A stretch of DNA of 37,222 bases from Acidobacteriota bacterium (GCA_019639215.1 JAHBSH010000015.1:1-37222), one strand, 5' to 3'; counted from the stretch's first letter, positions 26,905 through 35,548 are shown. The notes: generated from the letters alone by a model not told the origin. Program-made: numbers and translations.

Positions 26905-27189
26905 ATGGCACATAAGAAAGGTGTAGGTTCATCAAGGAACGGTCGCGATTCGAACGCGCAGCGGCTTGGGCTTAAGAAATTTGGCGGCGAGCATGTCCTC
27001 GGCGGCAACATTTTGGCTCGTCAGCGTGGAACAAAATGGAAGCCGGGCAAGAACGTCGGCCGCGGCAAAGACGACACACTCTTTGCCCTGATCGAAGGTT
27101 TTGTAAAATTTGAGGATAAAGGCCGCAAGGGCAAGTTCATCAGCGTATATGCGGAACGCACGCCCGACCCGCAGCCCGAAGCAGCATAG
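26905..27189 (+). CDS. rpmA: 50S ribosomal protein L27
   Basis: Large-subunit protein whose N-terminus reaches the peptidyl-transferase centre. The 94 residues start [22 protein letters not shown], then [18 protein letters not shown] and [20 protein letters not shown], all characteristic. There is no cleavable N-terminal leader of the Firmicutes type. It follows rplU by 80 bp and is closed by the terminator at 27212-27241. Confidence 0.98.
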   Translation: MAHKKGVGSSRNGRDSNAQRLGLKKFGGEHVLGGNILARQRGTKWKPGKNVGRGKDDTLFALIEGFVKFEDKGRKGKFISVYAERTPDPQPEAA

Positions 27190-27211
27190 ACAGTTTTCAA
27201 AATGATCTGAT

Positions 27212-27241
27212 AAAGCCGCCAGGTATCGTACCGGCGGCTTT
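27212..27241 (+). terminator. Terminator of rplU-rpmA
   Basis: AAAGCCGCC pairs with GGCGGCTTT, and after one bulged A an inner GGTA/TACC stem closes on a 3-nt loop. A TTTTC tract follows. It lies 22 bp after the rpmA stop. Confidence 0.9.
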
Positions 27242-27289
27242 TCTAATATCGTCACTCTCCTTTAGCAGGTTTATTTCACCCCATTTACA

Positions 27290-27455
27290 ACTTTTTTAAG
27301 AATTTCAAAAAAATAATTTCATCTCAAAAAAAAAGATTTCCACAGCATATTCGCAACATCTTTCAACCTTGCCAAAATGTTAATTGGTGTGGAGATTGAG
27401 GCTCTTTAATTTTCCACAGATATTTCCACAAGGATCGAAAAGGGTTTTCCACAAC
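27290..27455. other. AT-rich segment with cluster of DnaA-box-like sites
   Basis: After an A/T-dominated stretch (27290-27335) four same-strand sites share the core TTCCACA: ATTTCCACA at 27336-27344 and 27422-27430, and TTTTCCACA at 27410-27418 and 27445-27453. A weaker opposite-strand match is at 27388-27396. The DnaA consensus is TTATCCACA, so two sites differ at one position and two at two positions. The combination of AT-rich DNA and clustered boxes is what an origin or a DnaA-titrating locus looks like. The usual neighbours of oriC (dnaA, dnaN, rpmH, gidA) are absent here. No gene is present. Confidence 0.45.
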
Positions 27456-27492
27456 CACGTCAGACTTCCGGTCCGTTAATTGCCAAAACCTA

Positions 27493-27533
27493 AAGTAGAT
27501 TCTACTTGACTTAGAAAAAAACGGGTGTAGGAT
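27493..27533 (+). promoter_or_regulatory. Promoter with overlapping inverted repeat before the structured RNA
   Basis: TTGACT at 27506-27511, a 16-bp spacer and TAGGAT at 27528-27533 form a good sigma70-type promoter. The inverted repeat AAGTAG-ATT-CTACTT (27493-27507) overlaps the first bases of the -35 box and could be an operator. Transcription would begin near 27540. Confidence 0.7.
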
Positions 27534-27539
27534 GGTAAC

Positions 27540-28052
27540 CATAGTCAGATACTTAAGGGTGTTTGACCGGCTCAGGGAGAGGCGGACGAAGGCGGTGACG
27601 CAATGTTCCGAGAGCAACGACAAGCGGAAAGTTCGTTGTTATTAACGCCCTGGATCGAAGCCGAAAGGCTTGCTGAACAAAGACTGCGGTCTTTGTAAAG
27701 TTATCCGGATAAAAACGGATAACGTCCACAGGAAATGATCAACCTGTCGGATGCCAAGCCGCTCGTTGCGAAAGCACGAGCCTCGTTGCCGGGAGCGTAA
27801 CCGGCGGTGGAGGAAAAGCCACCAAAACAAAAACCTAACGGCATCACGCACTTACGCGGTGTAAATGAATACCCTAAACGGTCTTCTGATGCTGACCGGA
27901 GAAGAACTCCCCGCTGAGGCTCTTCGGAATACAAAAATCAGCAACCCTTTCGTGTACATGGAGCGGTTGCGTCCCTTTCAGAACATTTCGATGTTCAGAT
28001 CGGTTGACGAAGGCGTTGTTTCGATATTCTCGAAGCAACGCCTTTGTCTTTT
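27540..28052 (+). ncRNA. Candidate large structured non-coding RNA (about 510 nt), family not recognised
   Basis: No convincing open frame lies between the promoter and the terminator. The DNA instead spells a series of consecutive hairpins: 27615-27638; AAGCC-GAAA-GGCTT at 27658-27671; an 8-bp perfect stem around TGCG at 27677-27696; an 8-bp stem at 27700-27723; 27725-27751; GCTCGT-t-GC-GAAA-GC-ACGAGC at 27761-27781; GCCGG/CCGGC at 27788-27805; the directly abutting GGTGG/CCACC at 27806-27823; and GAACAT-TTCG-ATGTTC at 27981-27996. Longer pairings close 27891-27942 and 27941-27970 as alternatives. Conserved signatures of RNase P RNA, tmRNA (no CCA end or T-arm), SRP RNA and 6S RNA were looked for and not seen. 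Function unknown. Confidence 0.65.
28006..28052 (+). terminator. Strong intrinsic terminator of the structured RNA
   Basis: GAC, AAGGCGTTG and TCGA pair with TCGA, CAACGCCTT and GTC, with small bulges, around a 5-nt loop. A TTTT tract follows at 28049-28052. It ends 75 bp before the likely obgE start, so it separates the RNA from the obgE operon unless it is read through. GCCTTTG at 28040-28046 could instead pair with CAAAGGC at 28075-28081. Confidence 0.85.
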
Positions 28053-28127
28053 CGCGCAGGTCTATCTGTTTAGGCAAAGGCTTTGTCCGATTTTGACCAT
28101 TTCAGATCAGAGATTAAAATAGAAATA

Positions 28128-29183
28128 GTGTTTATAGACAGAGTAAAAATAAAAATAAAAGCCGGCAACGGCGGCGACGGCGTAACAGCTTTCCGCCGTG
28201 AAAAATTCGTTCCTCGCGGCGGTCCGTCCGGCGGCGACGGCGGACGCGGCGGCAGTGTTTGGATGGAAGCCGACGAAGGCCTGAATACGCTTCTGCATCT
28301 GCGTTTCAACCCGGAACACAAGGCAGAACGCGGGCGTCACGGCGAAGGAAGCAACCGTCATGGAAAAGACGGCGTTGACGCTGTTGTTAAAGTTCCTGTC
28401 GGGACACAGGTCTATAATGCCGAAACCGAAGAACTTGTATGTGATTTCACCGAAGCGGGCCAGCGTTACCTTGCCGCAAAAGGCGGCAAAGGAGGTTGGG
28501 GAAACGCCCATTTTGCTACTCCGACCAAAAGAGCGCCTAAATATCATTATACGGGGCGTCCCGGCGAAGAATTTGAACTTCAGCTTGAGCTAAAGCTGAT
28601 AGCCGATGTCGGTCTCGTTGGCTTTCCAAATGCGGGAAAATCCACGCTCATCAGCGTTATTTCCGCCGCAAAGCCAAAGATCGCCGATTACCCTTTCACA
28701 ACATTGGAACCCAATCTGGGTGTCGTCGATATGGGTGATTTCAAGACATTTGTCGTTGCCGATATTCCTGGTCTGATCGAAGGAGCATCCGAGGGGGCAG
28801 GTCTTGGTGACCGATTTCTTAGGCACGTTGAAAGAACAAAGCTGATACTTCATCTCGTGGACGTCTCTTCCCTTTCGGGGCGTGATCCGGTTGAAGACTA
28901 CGAGATAATTAACCGCGAACTTGCAAATTATGACAGTGCCCTTGCCGCACGTCCGCAAATTGTGGTTGCAACAAAAATTGATGCATTGGACGAACCTGAG
29001 AGACTAGAAGCAATAAAAATGAAAGCAGCGGAAGACGATAGATCATTTTTTTCGATCTCTTCTGTTGCAAACAGCGGCGTTCGTGAACTGGTCGCCGCCG
29101 TTGGCCAAAAACTGCGCGAAATGGAAGAAGCGGAAGATGATGCAACCTCAGCGGAAGCTGAAGAAATTGAAGTGGCCGTCTAA
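28128..29183 (+). CDS. obgE: GTPase ObgE/CgtA
   Basis: Essential ribosome-assembly and stress GTPase acting on the 50S subunit. The glycine-rich Obg fold ([17 protein letters not shown], then [12 protein letters not shown]) occupies residues 1-158. It is followed by the G domain with G1 GFPNAGKST (from residue 165), G3 DIPGLIEGA and G4 ATKID. An acidic tail ([20 protein letters not shown]) ends the protein. The frame is open to a TTG at 28083, but the family starts at M-F-I-D, so I place the start at the GTG at 28128; neither has a strong ribosome binding site. It heads a compact run of seven plus-strand genes. Confidence 0.95.
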   Translation: MFIDRVKIKIKAGNGGDGVTAFRREKFVPRGGPSGGDGGRGGSVWMEADEGLNTLLHLRFNPEHKAERGRHGEGSNRHGKDGVDAVVKVPVGTQVYNAETEELVCDFTEAGQRYLAAKGGKGGWGNAHFATPTKRAPKYHYTGRPGEEFELQLELKLIADVGLVGFPNAGKSTLISVISAAKPKIADYPFTTLEPNLGVVDMGDFKTFVVADIPGLIEGASEGAGLGDRFLRHVERTKLILHLVDVSSLSGRDPVEDYEIINRELANYDSALAARPQIVVATKIDALDEPERLEAIKMKAAEDDRSFFSISSVANSGVRELVAAVGQKLREMEEAEDDATSAEAEEIEVAV

Positions 29184-29189
29184 GCAAAA

Positions 29190-29498
29190 GTGTCGAAAAA
29201 GCTTTATAACATTGAAATGAGCGACAGCTCCCGTCATTTTGGTGATCTGCCGCACACTGCCGATTTTGAGACGATGCGTGAACATGCGGGAAAACTTCCC
29301 GATGCAAAGGAGACAGCTTACATAACGGACAATATAACGGAAATGTGGCTTGACCTTACATATCGCGGCCATAAATTCTCAATTAACAATCAATTCGGAG
29401 AGTATTGGTTCTTTGTCGAAAACCGCGACTGTCCTGACGAGGTGCTTAGCGAAGTGCTCGAACATTTCGGTTCTCTTTTGATCAGACCCAAGCAATGA
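29190..29498 (+). CDS. Small hypothetical protein in the obgE-nadD operon
   Basis: I do not recognise this 102-residue protein. It is acidic and rich in aromatic residues, with FGDLPHTADFETMREHAGKL near the start and a compact core (MWLDLTYRGHKFSINNQFGEYWFFVENRDC) that reads as beta strands, followed by one helix (EVLSEVLEHFGSLL). No signal or membrane segment is visible. The GTG start lies 6 bp after the obgE stop; an ATG at 29217 is an alternative. Its stop overlaps the nadD ATG in an ATGA, so translation is probably coupled. Confidence 0.7.
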   Translation: MSKKLYNIEMSDSSRHFGDLPHTADFETMREHAGKLPDAKETAYITDNITEMWLDLTYRGHKFSINNQFGEYWFFVENRDCPDEVLSEVLEHFGSLLIRPKQ

Positions 29499-30142
29499 AA
29501 AAGATCGCTTTTTTTGGCGGAACATTCGATCCGGTGCATGTCGGACACTTGGCCATTGCCGAAAGGCTTCTGGAAATGTTCGATCTGGATGAGTTCGTCT
29601 TCATTCCGGCATTTCATGCCCCGCATAAACCTGACAGGCCGCCTACCTCAGCTTTTCACAGATATGCAATGCTTTGTTTGGCAACTGAGGATGTTGACAG
29701 GATAAAAGTGTCACCGCTGGAGGTCGAAAAAGGCGAAAAGCGCTATACGATAGACACGCTTTCGGAACTTCGCGAACAATTTCCCGACGACCGGATATTT
29801 TTTGTTATGGGCGGCGATTCGTGGATGGACATCAAAACCTGGCGCGAATGGGAAAAGGTGTTAACAATCACGGATCATATCGTTGTCTCTAGGCCCGGCT
29901 ACGATCTGAACATTGACCACGTTGGTTCTGAGATATCGGAACGAATAGTTGACCTGCGTGGCTTGAAAGCGACTGCCGGCCGCCTTGAAAAAGGCTGCCA
30001 TATTTACCTTACCGATGCTGTTGAAATGGATATTTCTGCAACCGAGCTGAGAATTGACCTAAGCGACGGTAAACTTGATCTGACAACCATGCTCTCACCA
30101 AAAGTTGCAAAATACGTCGAAAAATACGACCTTTATACATAG
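29495..30142 (+). CDS. nadD: Nicotinate-nucleotide adenylyltransferase
   Basis: Cytoplasmic enzyme joining nicotinate mononucleotide and ATP to deamido-NAD, the penultimate step of NAD synthesis. The N-terminus carries the nucleotidyltransferase motif GGTFDPVHVGHLAIAE with its HxGH signature. FVMGGDSWMDIKTWREWEKV is the substrate-recognition block, and ISATELR near the C-terminus is the ISSTxxR motif. The 215-residue length is normal. Start overlaps the previous stop by four bases, and rsfS follows directly, the arrangement common in bacteria. Confidence 0.96.
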   Translation: MKKIAFFGGTFDPVHVGHLAIAERLLEMFDLDEFVFIPAFHAPHKPDRPPTSAFHRYAMLCLATEDVDRIKVSPLEVEKGEKRYTIDTLSELREQFPDDRIFFVMGGDSWMDIKTWREWEKVLTITDHIVVSRPGYDLNIDHVGSEISERIVDLRGLKATAGRLEKGCHIYLTDAVEMDISATELRIDLSDGKLDLTTMLSPKVAKYVEKYDLYT

Positions 30143-30143
30143 G

Positions 30144-30578
30144 ATGGAAGAAACACAGGAATTATCACTTAATCGTGAGACGGCTAAGATCGAGATCGTA
30201 ACGCCGCCCACAGCTTTTGCTGACCTTGACCCCGAGGTCAGATTGGCCATTGAATGTGCGTCAGAAAAAAAAGCACTGGATATGGTCGCTCTCGATCTGC
30301 GCGACATCGCCAGCTTTACCGAATTTTTCATTATTGCAAGCGGAACGAATCAACGGCAGGTTCAGGCAATCGCAGATGAAATAAACGAACAGCTCAAGAA
30401 ACAGTTAAGCTCAAGGCCGGTTCGTGTTGAAGGTTATGCTCAAGCCGAATGGGTGTTGCTTGATTACGGCGATTTTATCTTTCATGTCTTTGAACGCAAA
30501 GCGCGTGATTTTTATGATCTGGAAAAGCTTTGGCTTGATGCTCGCCGCGTTGACATACCTGACGAACTGAGAGACTGA
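30144..30578 (+). CDS. rsfS: Ribosomal silencing factor RsfS
   Basis: Binds ribosomal protein L14 and blocks joining of the subunits when nutrients are short. The core (residues 38-140) has the family blocks KKALDMVALDLRDIASFTEFFIIASG, QVQAIADEI and EGYAQAEWVLLDYGDFIFHVF. About 35 residues precede it, slightly more than usual. I choose the ATG at 30144, one base after the nadD stop; the frame continues upstream inside nadD but that is unlikely to be used. Its position after nadD and before rlmH is the typical one. Confidence 0.95.
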   Translation: MEETQELSLNRETAKIEIVTPPTAFADLDPEVRLAIECASEKKALDMVALDLRDIASFTEFFIIASGTNQRQVQAIADEINEQLKKQLSSRPVRVEGYAQAEWVLLDYGDFIFHVFERKARDFYDLEKLWLDARRVDIPDELRD

Positions 30579-30588
30579 CCAGTTGACG

Positions 30589-31038
30589 ATGAATTTTCGC
30601 TTTATTTGGATAGGAAAAACCAAAGATCCGAGTTGGCGGAGCTTACAGGAAGATTACTATCGCCGCATTTCCCACTTTGCCTCATGTAATATCCTTGAGA
30701 TCAAAGATAATATGCGCGCGGATGTGACGGCAGAAGGCAAGCAGTTCTTAAAGAATCTATCCTCAAGAGATCTTGTCGTCCTACTGGACGTTGACGGCAG
30801 AAAATTATCTTCTCACGACCTCGCAGACACTATTTCCTCATGGCAAAGTCGTTCGATACGTGACATCGCTTTTATCATCGGAGGAGCTAACGGAGTGGCC
30901 TCAGAGGTTGCCGAAAGGGCCGATATTAGGTTATCCTTATCGTTTCTAACTTTTACACACGAAATGTCTCGTGTCATCTTGTTAGAACAGCTTTATCGAG
31001 CATTTTGTATAATAAACAGGTTCCCGTATCAGAAATGA
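30589..31038 (+). CDS. rlmH: 23S rRNA (pseudouridine-1915 N3)-methyltransferase RlmH
   Basis: SPOUT-class enzyme methylating pseudouridine 1915 of 23S rRNA on assembled ribosomes. The 149 residues start MNFRFIWIGKTKD and contain the knot region LVVLLDVDGRKLSSHDLA, FIIGGANGVASEV and LSFLTFTHEMSRVILLEQLYRAF, ending INRFPYQK as in the family. The ATG at 30589 is preferred over a TTG six bases earlier. It begins 10 bp after rsfS and overlaps the DksA-like gene by four bases (ATGA). Confidence 0.95.
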   Translation: MNFRFIWIGKTKDPSWRSLQEDYYRRISHFASCNILEIKDNMRADVTAEGKQFLKNLSSRDLVVLLDVDGRKLSSHDLADTISSWQSRSIRDIAFIIGGANGVASEVAERADIRLSLSFLTFTHEMSRVILLEQLYRAFCIINRFPYQK

Positions 31039-31388
31039 CAAAAGCAAATCTAAAGGCCATAACAAAGAGGCTTATTGAAGAAAGAGAACAGCTTATCGGA
31101 AAATTGGCCGGAAACGACCTTTCTATCGATGATTCGGAAACTCCAGATCCGGTTGATCTCGCGGTCCGAAATTACTCAAAAAATGTGATGCTTGCTGTTT
31201 CTGAGAATGAAAGCAAGCAGCTGACATTGATCGATGAGGCATTGCGGCGTATCGAAGATGACGAATATGGCAACTGCCAGAACTGTGAAAAGCCGATCAA
31301 TATTAAGCGTCTGAACGCCATTCCTTGGGCACGTTATTGTCTGGAATGCCAGGAACTCGTGGAACAGGGCCTGTTGGACGAAGAATAG
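31035..31388 (+). CDS. TraR/DksA-family zinc-finger protein
   Basis: A 117-residue protein expected to bind in the secondary channel of RNA polymerase and modulate initiation, as DksA does. The N-terminal half is helical (LKAITKRLIEEREQLIGKLAG). The C-terminal zinc finger is intact: CQNC, 17 residues, then CLEC. Typical DksA has a longer coiled coil with a DxxDxA tip; here EAL(R)RIEDDEYG precedes the finger and SENESKQLTLIDEALRRI forms the second helix. The ATG at 31035 overlaps the rlmH stop. It is followed by a probable terminator. Confidence 0.88.
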   Translation: MTKANLKAITKRLIEEREQLIGKLAGNDLSIDDSETPDPVDLAVRNYSKNVMLAVSENESKQLTLIDEALRRIEDDEYGNCQNCEKPINIKRLNAIPWARYCLECQELVEQGLLDEE

Positions 31389-31401
31389 AGATCACTAGTT
31401 T

Positions 31402-31435
31402 TACCTGTTTCTTCTTTAGAAGCAGGTACTTCTTT
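31402..31435 (+). terminator. Probable terminator after the DksA-like gene
   Basis: TACCTG and TTCT pair with AGAA and CAGGTA around a short T-rich loop (31402-31428), followed by CTTCTTTTT. It ends about 14 bp before the comF start, so comF would depend on read-through or on a start inside this region. Confidence 0.55.
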
Positions 31436-31449
31436 TTATTGTACACCTG

Positions 31450-32193
31450 ATGTCTTTTTCCCCAACAGACATCCTTACCTCTGCCTCGGACAGCATCTTG
31501 TCTGTCCTTTATCCTCAAACTTGTATTATCTGCGGTCAGTCTGTAAATAGACGATCTGAAGGTATTGCCTGTGACAATTGCTGGTCAAAAGCTACGATCT
31601 TTTCGGGCCTCGAAACTTTTTGCTTAAAGTGTGGAGCGTTCCTTTCGGAAACAGAACCCCTGATCGATACATATTGCGGACGCTGCGACGGACATTTTTA
31701 TGACCGGGCAAGAGCGGTCGGCGTTTATCGCGGTGCGATGTCAGCACTGATCCTGAATCTAAAACGGACGCCGCATCTGCCTTCACAGGTCGGCAGATGG
31801 CTGGAGATCGCGTATCTCGACAGCTTCCCTATATTTGCCGATGTCATAATTCCGGTTCCTCTTTCACGAAGGCGTTTCAAAGAGCGAGGATTCAACCAAG
31901 CTGCAATTATCGGCATGGACCTTTCAAAACGGACAGCGATCCCGATGGATGAACTCAGTCTAGCCAGAAAGATACACACCCCGATCCATCGAGCTGGAAT
32001 GGATCTGAAAGCGCGTGAATCATCAGTAAAGAATGCATTTGAGGTAACCAGGCCTAAACTTATCATTGGCAAAAATATTCTGCTCGTTGACGATATTTTC
32101 ACATCAGGCTCAACCGCTTCGTATTGTGCAAAGGCCTTGAAAAAAAACGGCGCGGTAAGTGTCAATGTATTAACACTTGGCCGCGCCGTCTGA
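31450..32193 (+). CDS. ComF-family amidophosphoribosyltransferase-like protein
   Basis: Member of the ComF/GntX family, tied to DNA uptake in competent bacteria and otherwise of uncertain role. Two zinc-ribbon Cys pairs open the protein (CIICGQ, CDNCW, then CLKCGA, CGRCDG within the first 80 residues). They are followed by a phosphoribosyltransferase fold with RRRFKERGFNQA and the PRPP loop ILLVDDIFTSGSTA near residue 215. The 247-residue length is standard. It ends the plus-strand run and converges with the sugar dehydrogenase gene, 17 bp away. Confidence 0.9.
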   Translation: MSFSPTDILTSASDSILSVLYPQTCIICGQSVNRRSEGIACDNCWSKATIFSGLETFCLKCGAFLSETEPLIDTYCGRCDGHFYDRARAVGVYRGAMSALILNLKRTPHLPSQVGRWLEIAYLDSFPIFADVIIPVPLSRRRFKERGFNQAAIIGMDLSKRTAIPMDELSLARKIHTPIHRAGMDLKARESSVKNAFEVTRPKLIIGKNILLVDDIFTSGSTASYCAKALKKNGAVSVNVLTLGRAV

Positions 32194-32210
32194 TCATGGC
32201 TCAGACTACA

Positions 32211-34196
32211 TTAAGGAGTGTCCACTGAGGGCAGCGGGATATCCGTCGGTAGTCCAAAATTCAACGCTTGCATCGTTCCATTGGAACTTTGCAGAATATA
32301 CCAAGCTCCTGTAGATGGACGGAACACCGCTATATCATCCCTAAAATCACCATCGTAATCACCGGTAACAGGGATATCTTCGCTTATGCCCCAAAGTCGT
32401 GTCTGAACAGTTTGGTCAGAACTGCGAAGTATGTACCAATATCCGGTGTTAGGCCTGTAAATGATAATGTCGTTCTTGAGATCACCATCCATATCGCCGG
32501 TGACAGGCTTGTCTGTTGACAGTCCAAACAGAGCCCCGGTTACAGTACCAGTGGAACTTTGGAGTATATACCAAACTCCGGTACTAGGCCGCCACACCGC
32601 AATGTCCATTCTACCGTCACCATCATAGTCACCCGCGACCGGCATGTCTTCAGAGATGCCAAAGGTTGTGATCCTTACTTGAAAATCCGATGACCTATAC
32701 GAATACCATACACCTGTAGATCGGCGATATACTGTCATATCAGCCTTTCCGTCTCCGTCAAAGTCTCCAGTTACAGGCACGTCCGTTCCGGCACCGAAAG
32801 GTCCGGCCGTATAGGTAAAATCCGTACTCCTAAGGATATACCAGTAGCCGTTAGAAGGACGAAATACTGCGGAATCAGCCTTTAGATCACCGTCGTAGTC
32901 TTCGGTGACAGGAATGTCTCCGGGAGCTCCGAACTGACGTACTGTAGAGGTCTGGCTACCACTGTTTATCATGTACCAGTATGCATCGGTCGGACGAAAA
33001 ACACTTACATCAGTTCTAAGATCTCCGTCGAAATCAGCCGATGTGCGGTTACCGAGAATTCGGTCAATGGTGCCGCCTAGACCGACAACATAAAGTTCAC
33101 CGTTCTCACCTTCACCGAAGGATGAGATTAACCGGTCCGTGTCCGTCAAAAGCGTATGTTGTCCGTTCTCGTATTTGAATATCTCACCTGAACAGTAATC
33201 ACCGTAAATATATGCTCCTCTCGGCAATGCGTTCTGAACGCCACGGTAAACATATCCTCCAGTTATAGAACAACGGCTTCCGCTTTGGGTATATTGGAAT
33301 ACAGGCGGTTCAAAGTTAGAGGGATTACATAACCCAGGGTCAAGACCTGTACACTGATTGCCCTCATATACCCGCCAACCATAATTCTTCCCAAGGTCAA
33401 TTATGGAAACCTCTTCCACAGCATCCTGACCCACATCAGCTGCCCATATCTGTTTGGTCGCACGATCAAATGACCATCTCCAGGGATTTCTAAGCCCGAC
33501 AGCGTATATTTCTGCCGCTCCTCCACCTCCCGCGTAAGGGTTATCAGAGGGTATTGTATATGTCGGATTGGTGTCATTTCCCGAAACGTCAGGGGTTATC
33601 CGTAAAAATTTTCCCAACCTGTCATTGACGTTCTGGGCCCTGTTTCCGGGGTCATTCCCGGACCCTCCGTCTCCCATTCCAACATATAAATTGTATTCAC
33701 CCGGTCTATCTTCACGAAAACCGATCATGCCGCCATTGTGGTTAGTGAAAGGCTGCGGGATGTTCAGCAATATCCGCTCACTGTTCGGGTCTCCTACAGT
33801 ATTACCGTTGATCGCCTTGAATCTGGATACGATAGTAGCTCCGTCTCCTGTTCTAGTATAGTTAACGAAGAAGTAACCATTTGCTGCAAAGTTAGGGTGA
33901 AATGCAAGCCCCAAAAGTCCCCGCTCGCCCCCAAATACTATGCGAGATGTGATAGTCATAAAGTTAGTTGCGGTTCTTGAACCCGGCTGCGCAACTTTTA
34001 TGACACCCCCACGCTCGAGAATGAAGAGCCGTTGAGTTCCATCTCCTGCATGTGTTGCCAAAAGAGGTGATGAAAGTCCGGTTATGTAATTTTGTTCAAG
34101 ACGGAACGGAGGAGCCGAACTCTGAGCAAATATTCCTGAAGAAACAGCAAAAACAATAACGGAAACAAAAGCAGAAACGATAGTTTTTAACCTCAT
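32211..34196 (-). CDS. Secreted PQQ-dependent sugar dehydrogenase (GSDH family) with FG-GAP-like repeats
   Basis: A 661-residue exported protein. Signal peptide [20 protein letters not shown] is followed by a glucose/sorbosone dehydrogenase-type six-bladed propeller (about residues 30-380: [60 protein letters not shown]). Such enzymes oxidise sugars with PQQ outside the cell. The C-terminal part (about 383-655) holds six repeats of about 46 residues built on [23 protein letters not shown], each with a DxDGD calcium-loop pattern, like FG-GAP/VCBS blades. The ATG at 34196 is chosen because TAGGAGA stands seven bases upstream. Confidence 0.88.
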   Translation of the reverse strand: MRLKTIVSAFVSVIVFAVSSGIFAQSSAPPFRLEQNYITGLSSPLLATHAGDGTQRLFILERGGVIKVAQPGSRTATNFMTITSRIVFGGERGLLGLAFHPNFAANGYFFVNYTRTGDGATIVSRFKAINGNTVGDPNSERILLNIPQPFTNHNGGMIGFREDRPGEYNLYVGMGDGGSGNDPGNRAQNVNDRLGKFLRITPDVSGNDTNPTYTIPSDNPYAGGGGAAEIYAVGLRNPWRWSFDRATKQIWAADVGQDAVEEVSIIDLGKNYGWRVYEGNQCTGLDPGLCNPSNFEPPVFQYTQSGSRCSITGGYVYRGVQNALPRGAYIYGDYCSGEIFKYENGQHTLLTDTDRLISSFGEGENGELYVVGLGGTIDRILGNRTSADFDGDLRTDVSVFRPTDAYWYMINSGSQTSTVRQFGAPGDIPVTEDYDGDLKADSAVFRPSNGYWYILRSTDFTYTAGPFGAGTDVPVTGDFDGDGKADMTVYRRSTGVWYSYRSSDFQVRITTFGISEDMPVAGDYDGDGRMDIAVWRPSTGVWYILQSSTGTVTGALFGLSTDKPVTGDMDGDLKNDIIIYRPNTGYWYILRSSDQTVQTRLWGISEDIPVTGDYDGDFRDDIAVFRPSTGAWYILQSSNGTMQALNFGLPTDIPLPSVDTP

Positions 34197-34334
34197 AGTT
34201 CTCCTAATGGACATTAGTCCCAAAACGCAGGCAGTATTTCAATCAGATCTATTCTGACAATAGAAATCTGCTCATCACGGATACGTACAGCTCACCGTAC
34301 GTAAATGGCACAAGGCGTGATCAATATCTCGAAA

Positions 34335-34362
34335 ATTATACTGGCATATTGACGCGGGTAAA
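34335..34362 (-). promoter_or_regulatory. Promoter of the sugar dehydrogenase gene
   Basis: On the minus strand TTTACC (complement of 34357-34362) and TATAAT (complement of 34335-34340) are separated by 16 bp, about 140 bp before the start codon. Downstream an inverted repeat ACGTAC/GTACGT with an 8-bp centre lies near 34285-34304 in the leader. Confidence 0.6.
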
Positions 34363-34400
34363 GTATAACTTTGGGCGATGACAATTTGCAATACTTACAT

Positions 34401-35453
34401 TTATGTCCTGTACCGCTTTCGCTTTCCTGTCAAATTGGTTTCCGTATCTATGTTCTGGAGCCGCAAGGTGACATCAGCTGTCATTTGAAGATCAGACTTC
34501 TCCCCTTTTGAAAGGTAATACGAGCCCGCCGCCGCTATCATCGCCGCGTTATCGGTTGAAAGATGTTTAGAAGGAAAATAAACCGGGAGGCCGAGTCTTA
34601 GGGCAGCTTTTTCGGCTGATTCACGTAAAGCTAGATTGCAGGCGACACCACCCGCAACGATGAGCGTTCCAGGGTTCAGTTCCTGTGCTTGCCGCTCCAT
34701 TGTGTCAACAAGTGTTTGCACGACACTATACTGAAAAGCGGCTGCCAGGTCTGCTTTGTCTTGATCATCAGTTATAGGATTTTCAGATATATAGCGCGCA
34801 ACAGCTGTCTTCAGCCCGCTAAAACTAAAATCCGGCCGGCCGTCAGATATCTTGGCTCTAGTAAATCTTATTTTGTTCTTATCGCCTTTCAACGCGAGCG
34901 TTTCTATCGCAGGACCGCCAGGATAACCAAGTCTCATCATTTTAGCTACCTTGTCAAAGGCTTCGCCCGCCGCATCGTCGCGTGTTCGGGAAATAACTTT
35001 GTACTTTCCTTCTTCGGGAACAAAAAAAAGGTTTGTATGTCCGCCGGAGACAATAAGTGCTAAGGCCGGATATTTTATCGGAGGATTTTCGAACACCACA
35101 GAGTAAACGTGCCCCTCTATGTGGTTGACACCAATGACCGGTATTCCCAGTCCCAATGCGAGTGATTTGGCATAACAAACTCCTACGAGCAATGAGCCGA
35201 CAAGTCCCGGCCCCTGTGTTACTGCTATGGCGTCGATCTGTGATAGATCAACTCCGGCCTTATCAAGAGCCTCTCGAACTATAGGTTCGATACGGGATAA
35301 ATGCTCACGCGAGGCGAGCTCCGGCACAACACCGCCATAGGTTGCGTGTAGTTCGATCTGTGAGTGAATGACGGAAGACAACATCTCTCGGCCATTACGA
35401 ACAACCGCCGCAGCCGTTTCATCACAAGAACTTTCCACACCCAAAACTAGCAT
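34401..35453 (-). CDS. tsaD: tRNA N6-adenosine threonylcarbamoyltransferase TsaD
   Basis: Transfers threonylcarbamoyl to A37 of tRNAs that read ANN codons, together with TsaB, TsaC and TsaE. The 350 residues begin [18 protein letters not shown]. They include the metal-binding NHIEGHVYS (His pair), the ASKHA ATP motifs [10 protein letters not shown] and [28 protein letters not shown], and a late [10 protein letters not shown]. All core motifs are intact. It is transcribed on the minus strand towards the sugar dehydrogenase gene, which has its own promoter. Confidence 0.96.
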   Translation of the reverse strand: MLVLGVESSCDETAAAVVRNGREMLSSVIHSQIELHATYGGVVPELASREHLSRIEPIVREALDKAGVDLSQIDAIAVTQGPGLVGSLLVGVCYAKSLALGLGIPVIGVNHIEGHVYSVVFENPPIKYPALALIVSGGHTNLFFVPEEGKYKVISRTRDDAAGEAFDKVAKMMRLGYPGGPAIETLALKGDKNKIRFTRAKISDGRPDFSFSGLKTAVARYISENPITDDQDKADLAAAFQYSVVQTLVDTMERQAQELNPGTLIVAGGVACNLALRESAEKAALRLGLPVYFPSKHLSTDNAAMIAAAGSYYLSKGEKSDLQMTADVTLRLQNIDTETNLTGKRKRYRT

Positions 35454-35525
35454 GTCTATTAGGTTAGCAAAAAACCTGGAAAAGCATTAGGATGCAATCA
35501 GTCCATAAAAGCTCAAAATAAATAA

Positions 35526-35548
35526 GGACACCCAAACTCCGGGTGCCC
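35526..35548 (-). terminator. Probable terminator of the small membrane protein gene
   Basis: On the minus strand GGGCACCC pairs with GGGTGTCC (one G-U) around a 7-nt loop, followed by TTATTTATTTT. It lies about 95 bp after the stop of the minus-strand small membrane gene. Confidence 0.65.

Noticed and set aside
27540..28052. RNase P RNA or tmRNA as identity of the structured RNA
   Set aside because: The GAGGAAAGTCC-type region and ACAGAA motif of RNase P RNA were not found on either strand, and there is no tRNA-like CCA end or T-arm as in tmRNA.
27363..28077. Several minus- and plus-strand open frames of 67-86 codons across the gap before obgE
   Set aside because: They lack ribosome binding sites and protein-like composition, run through hairpins, and overlap one another.
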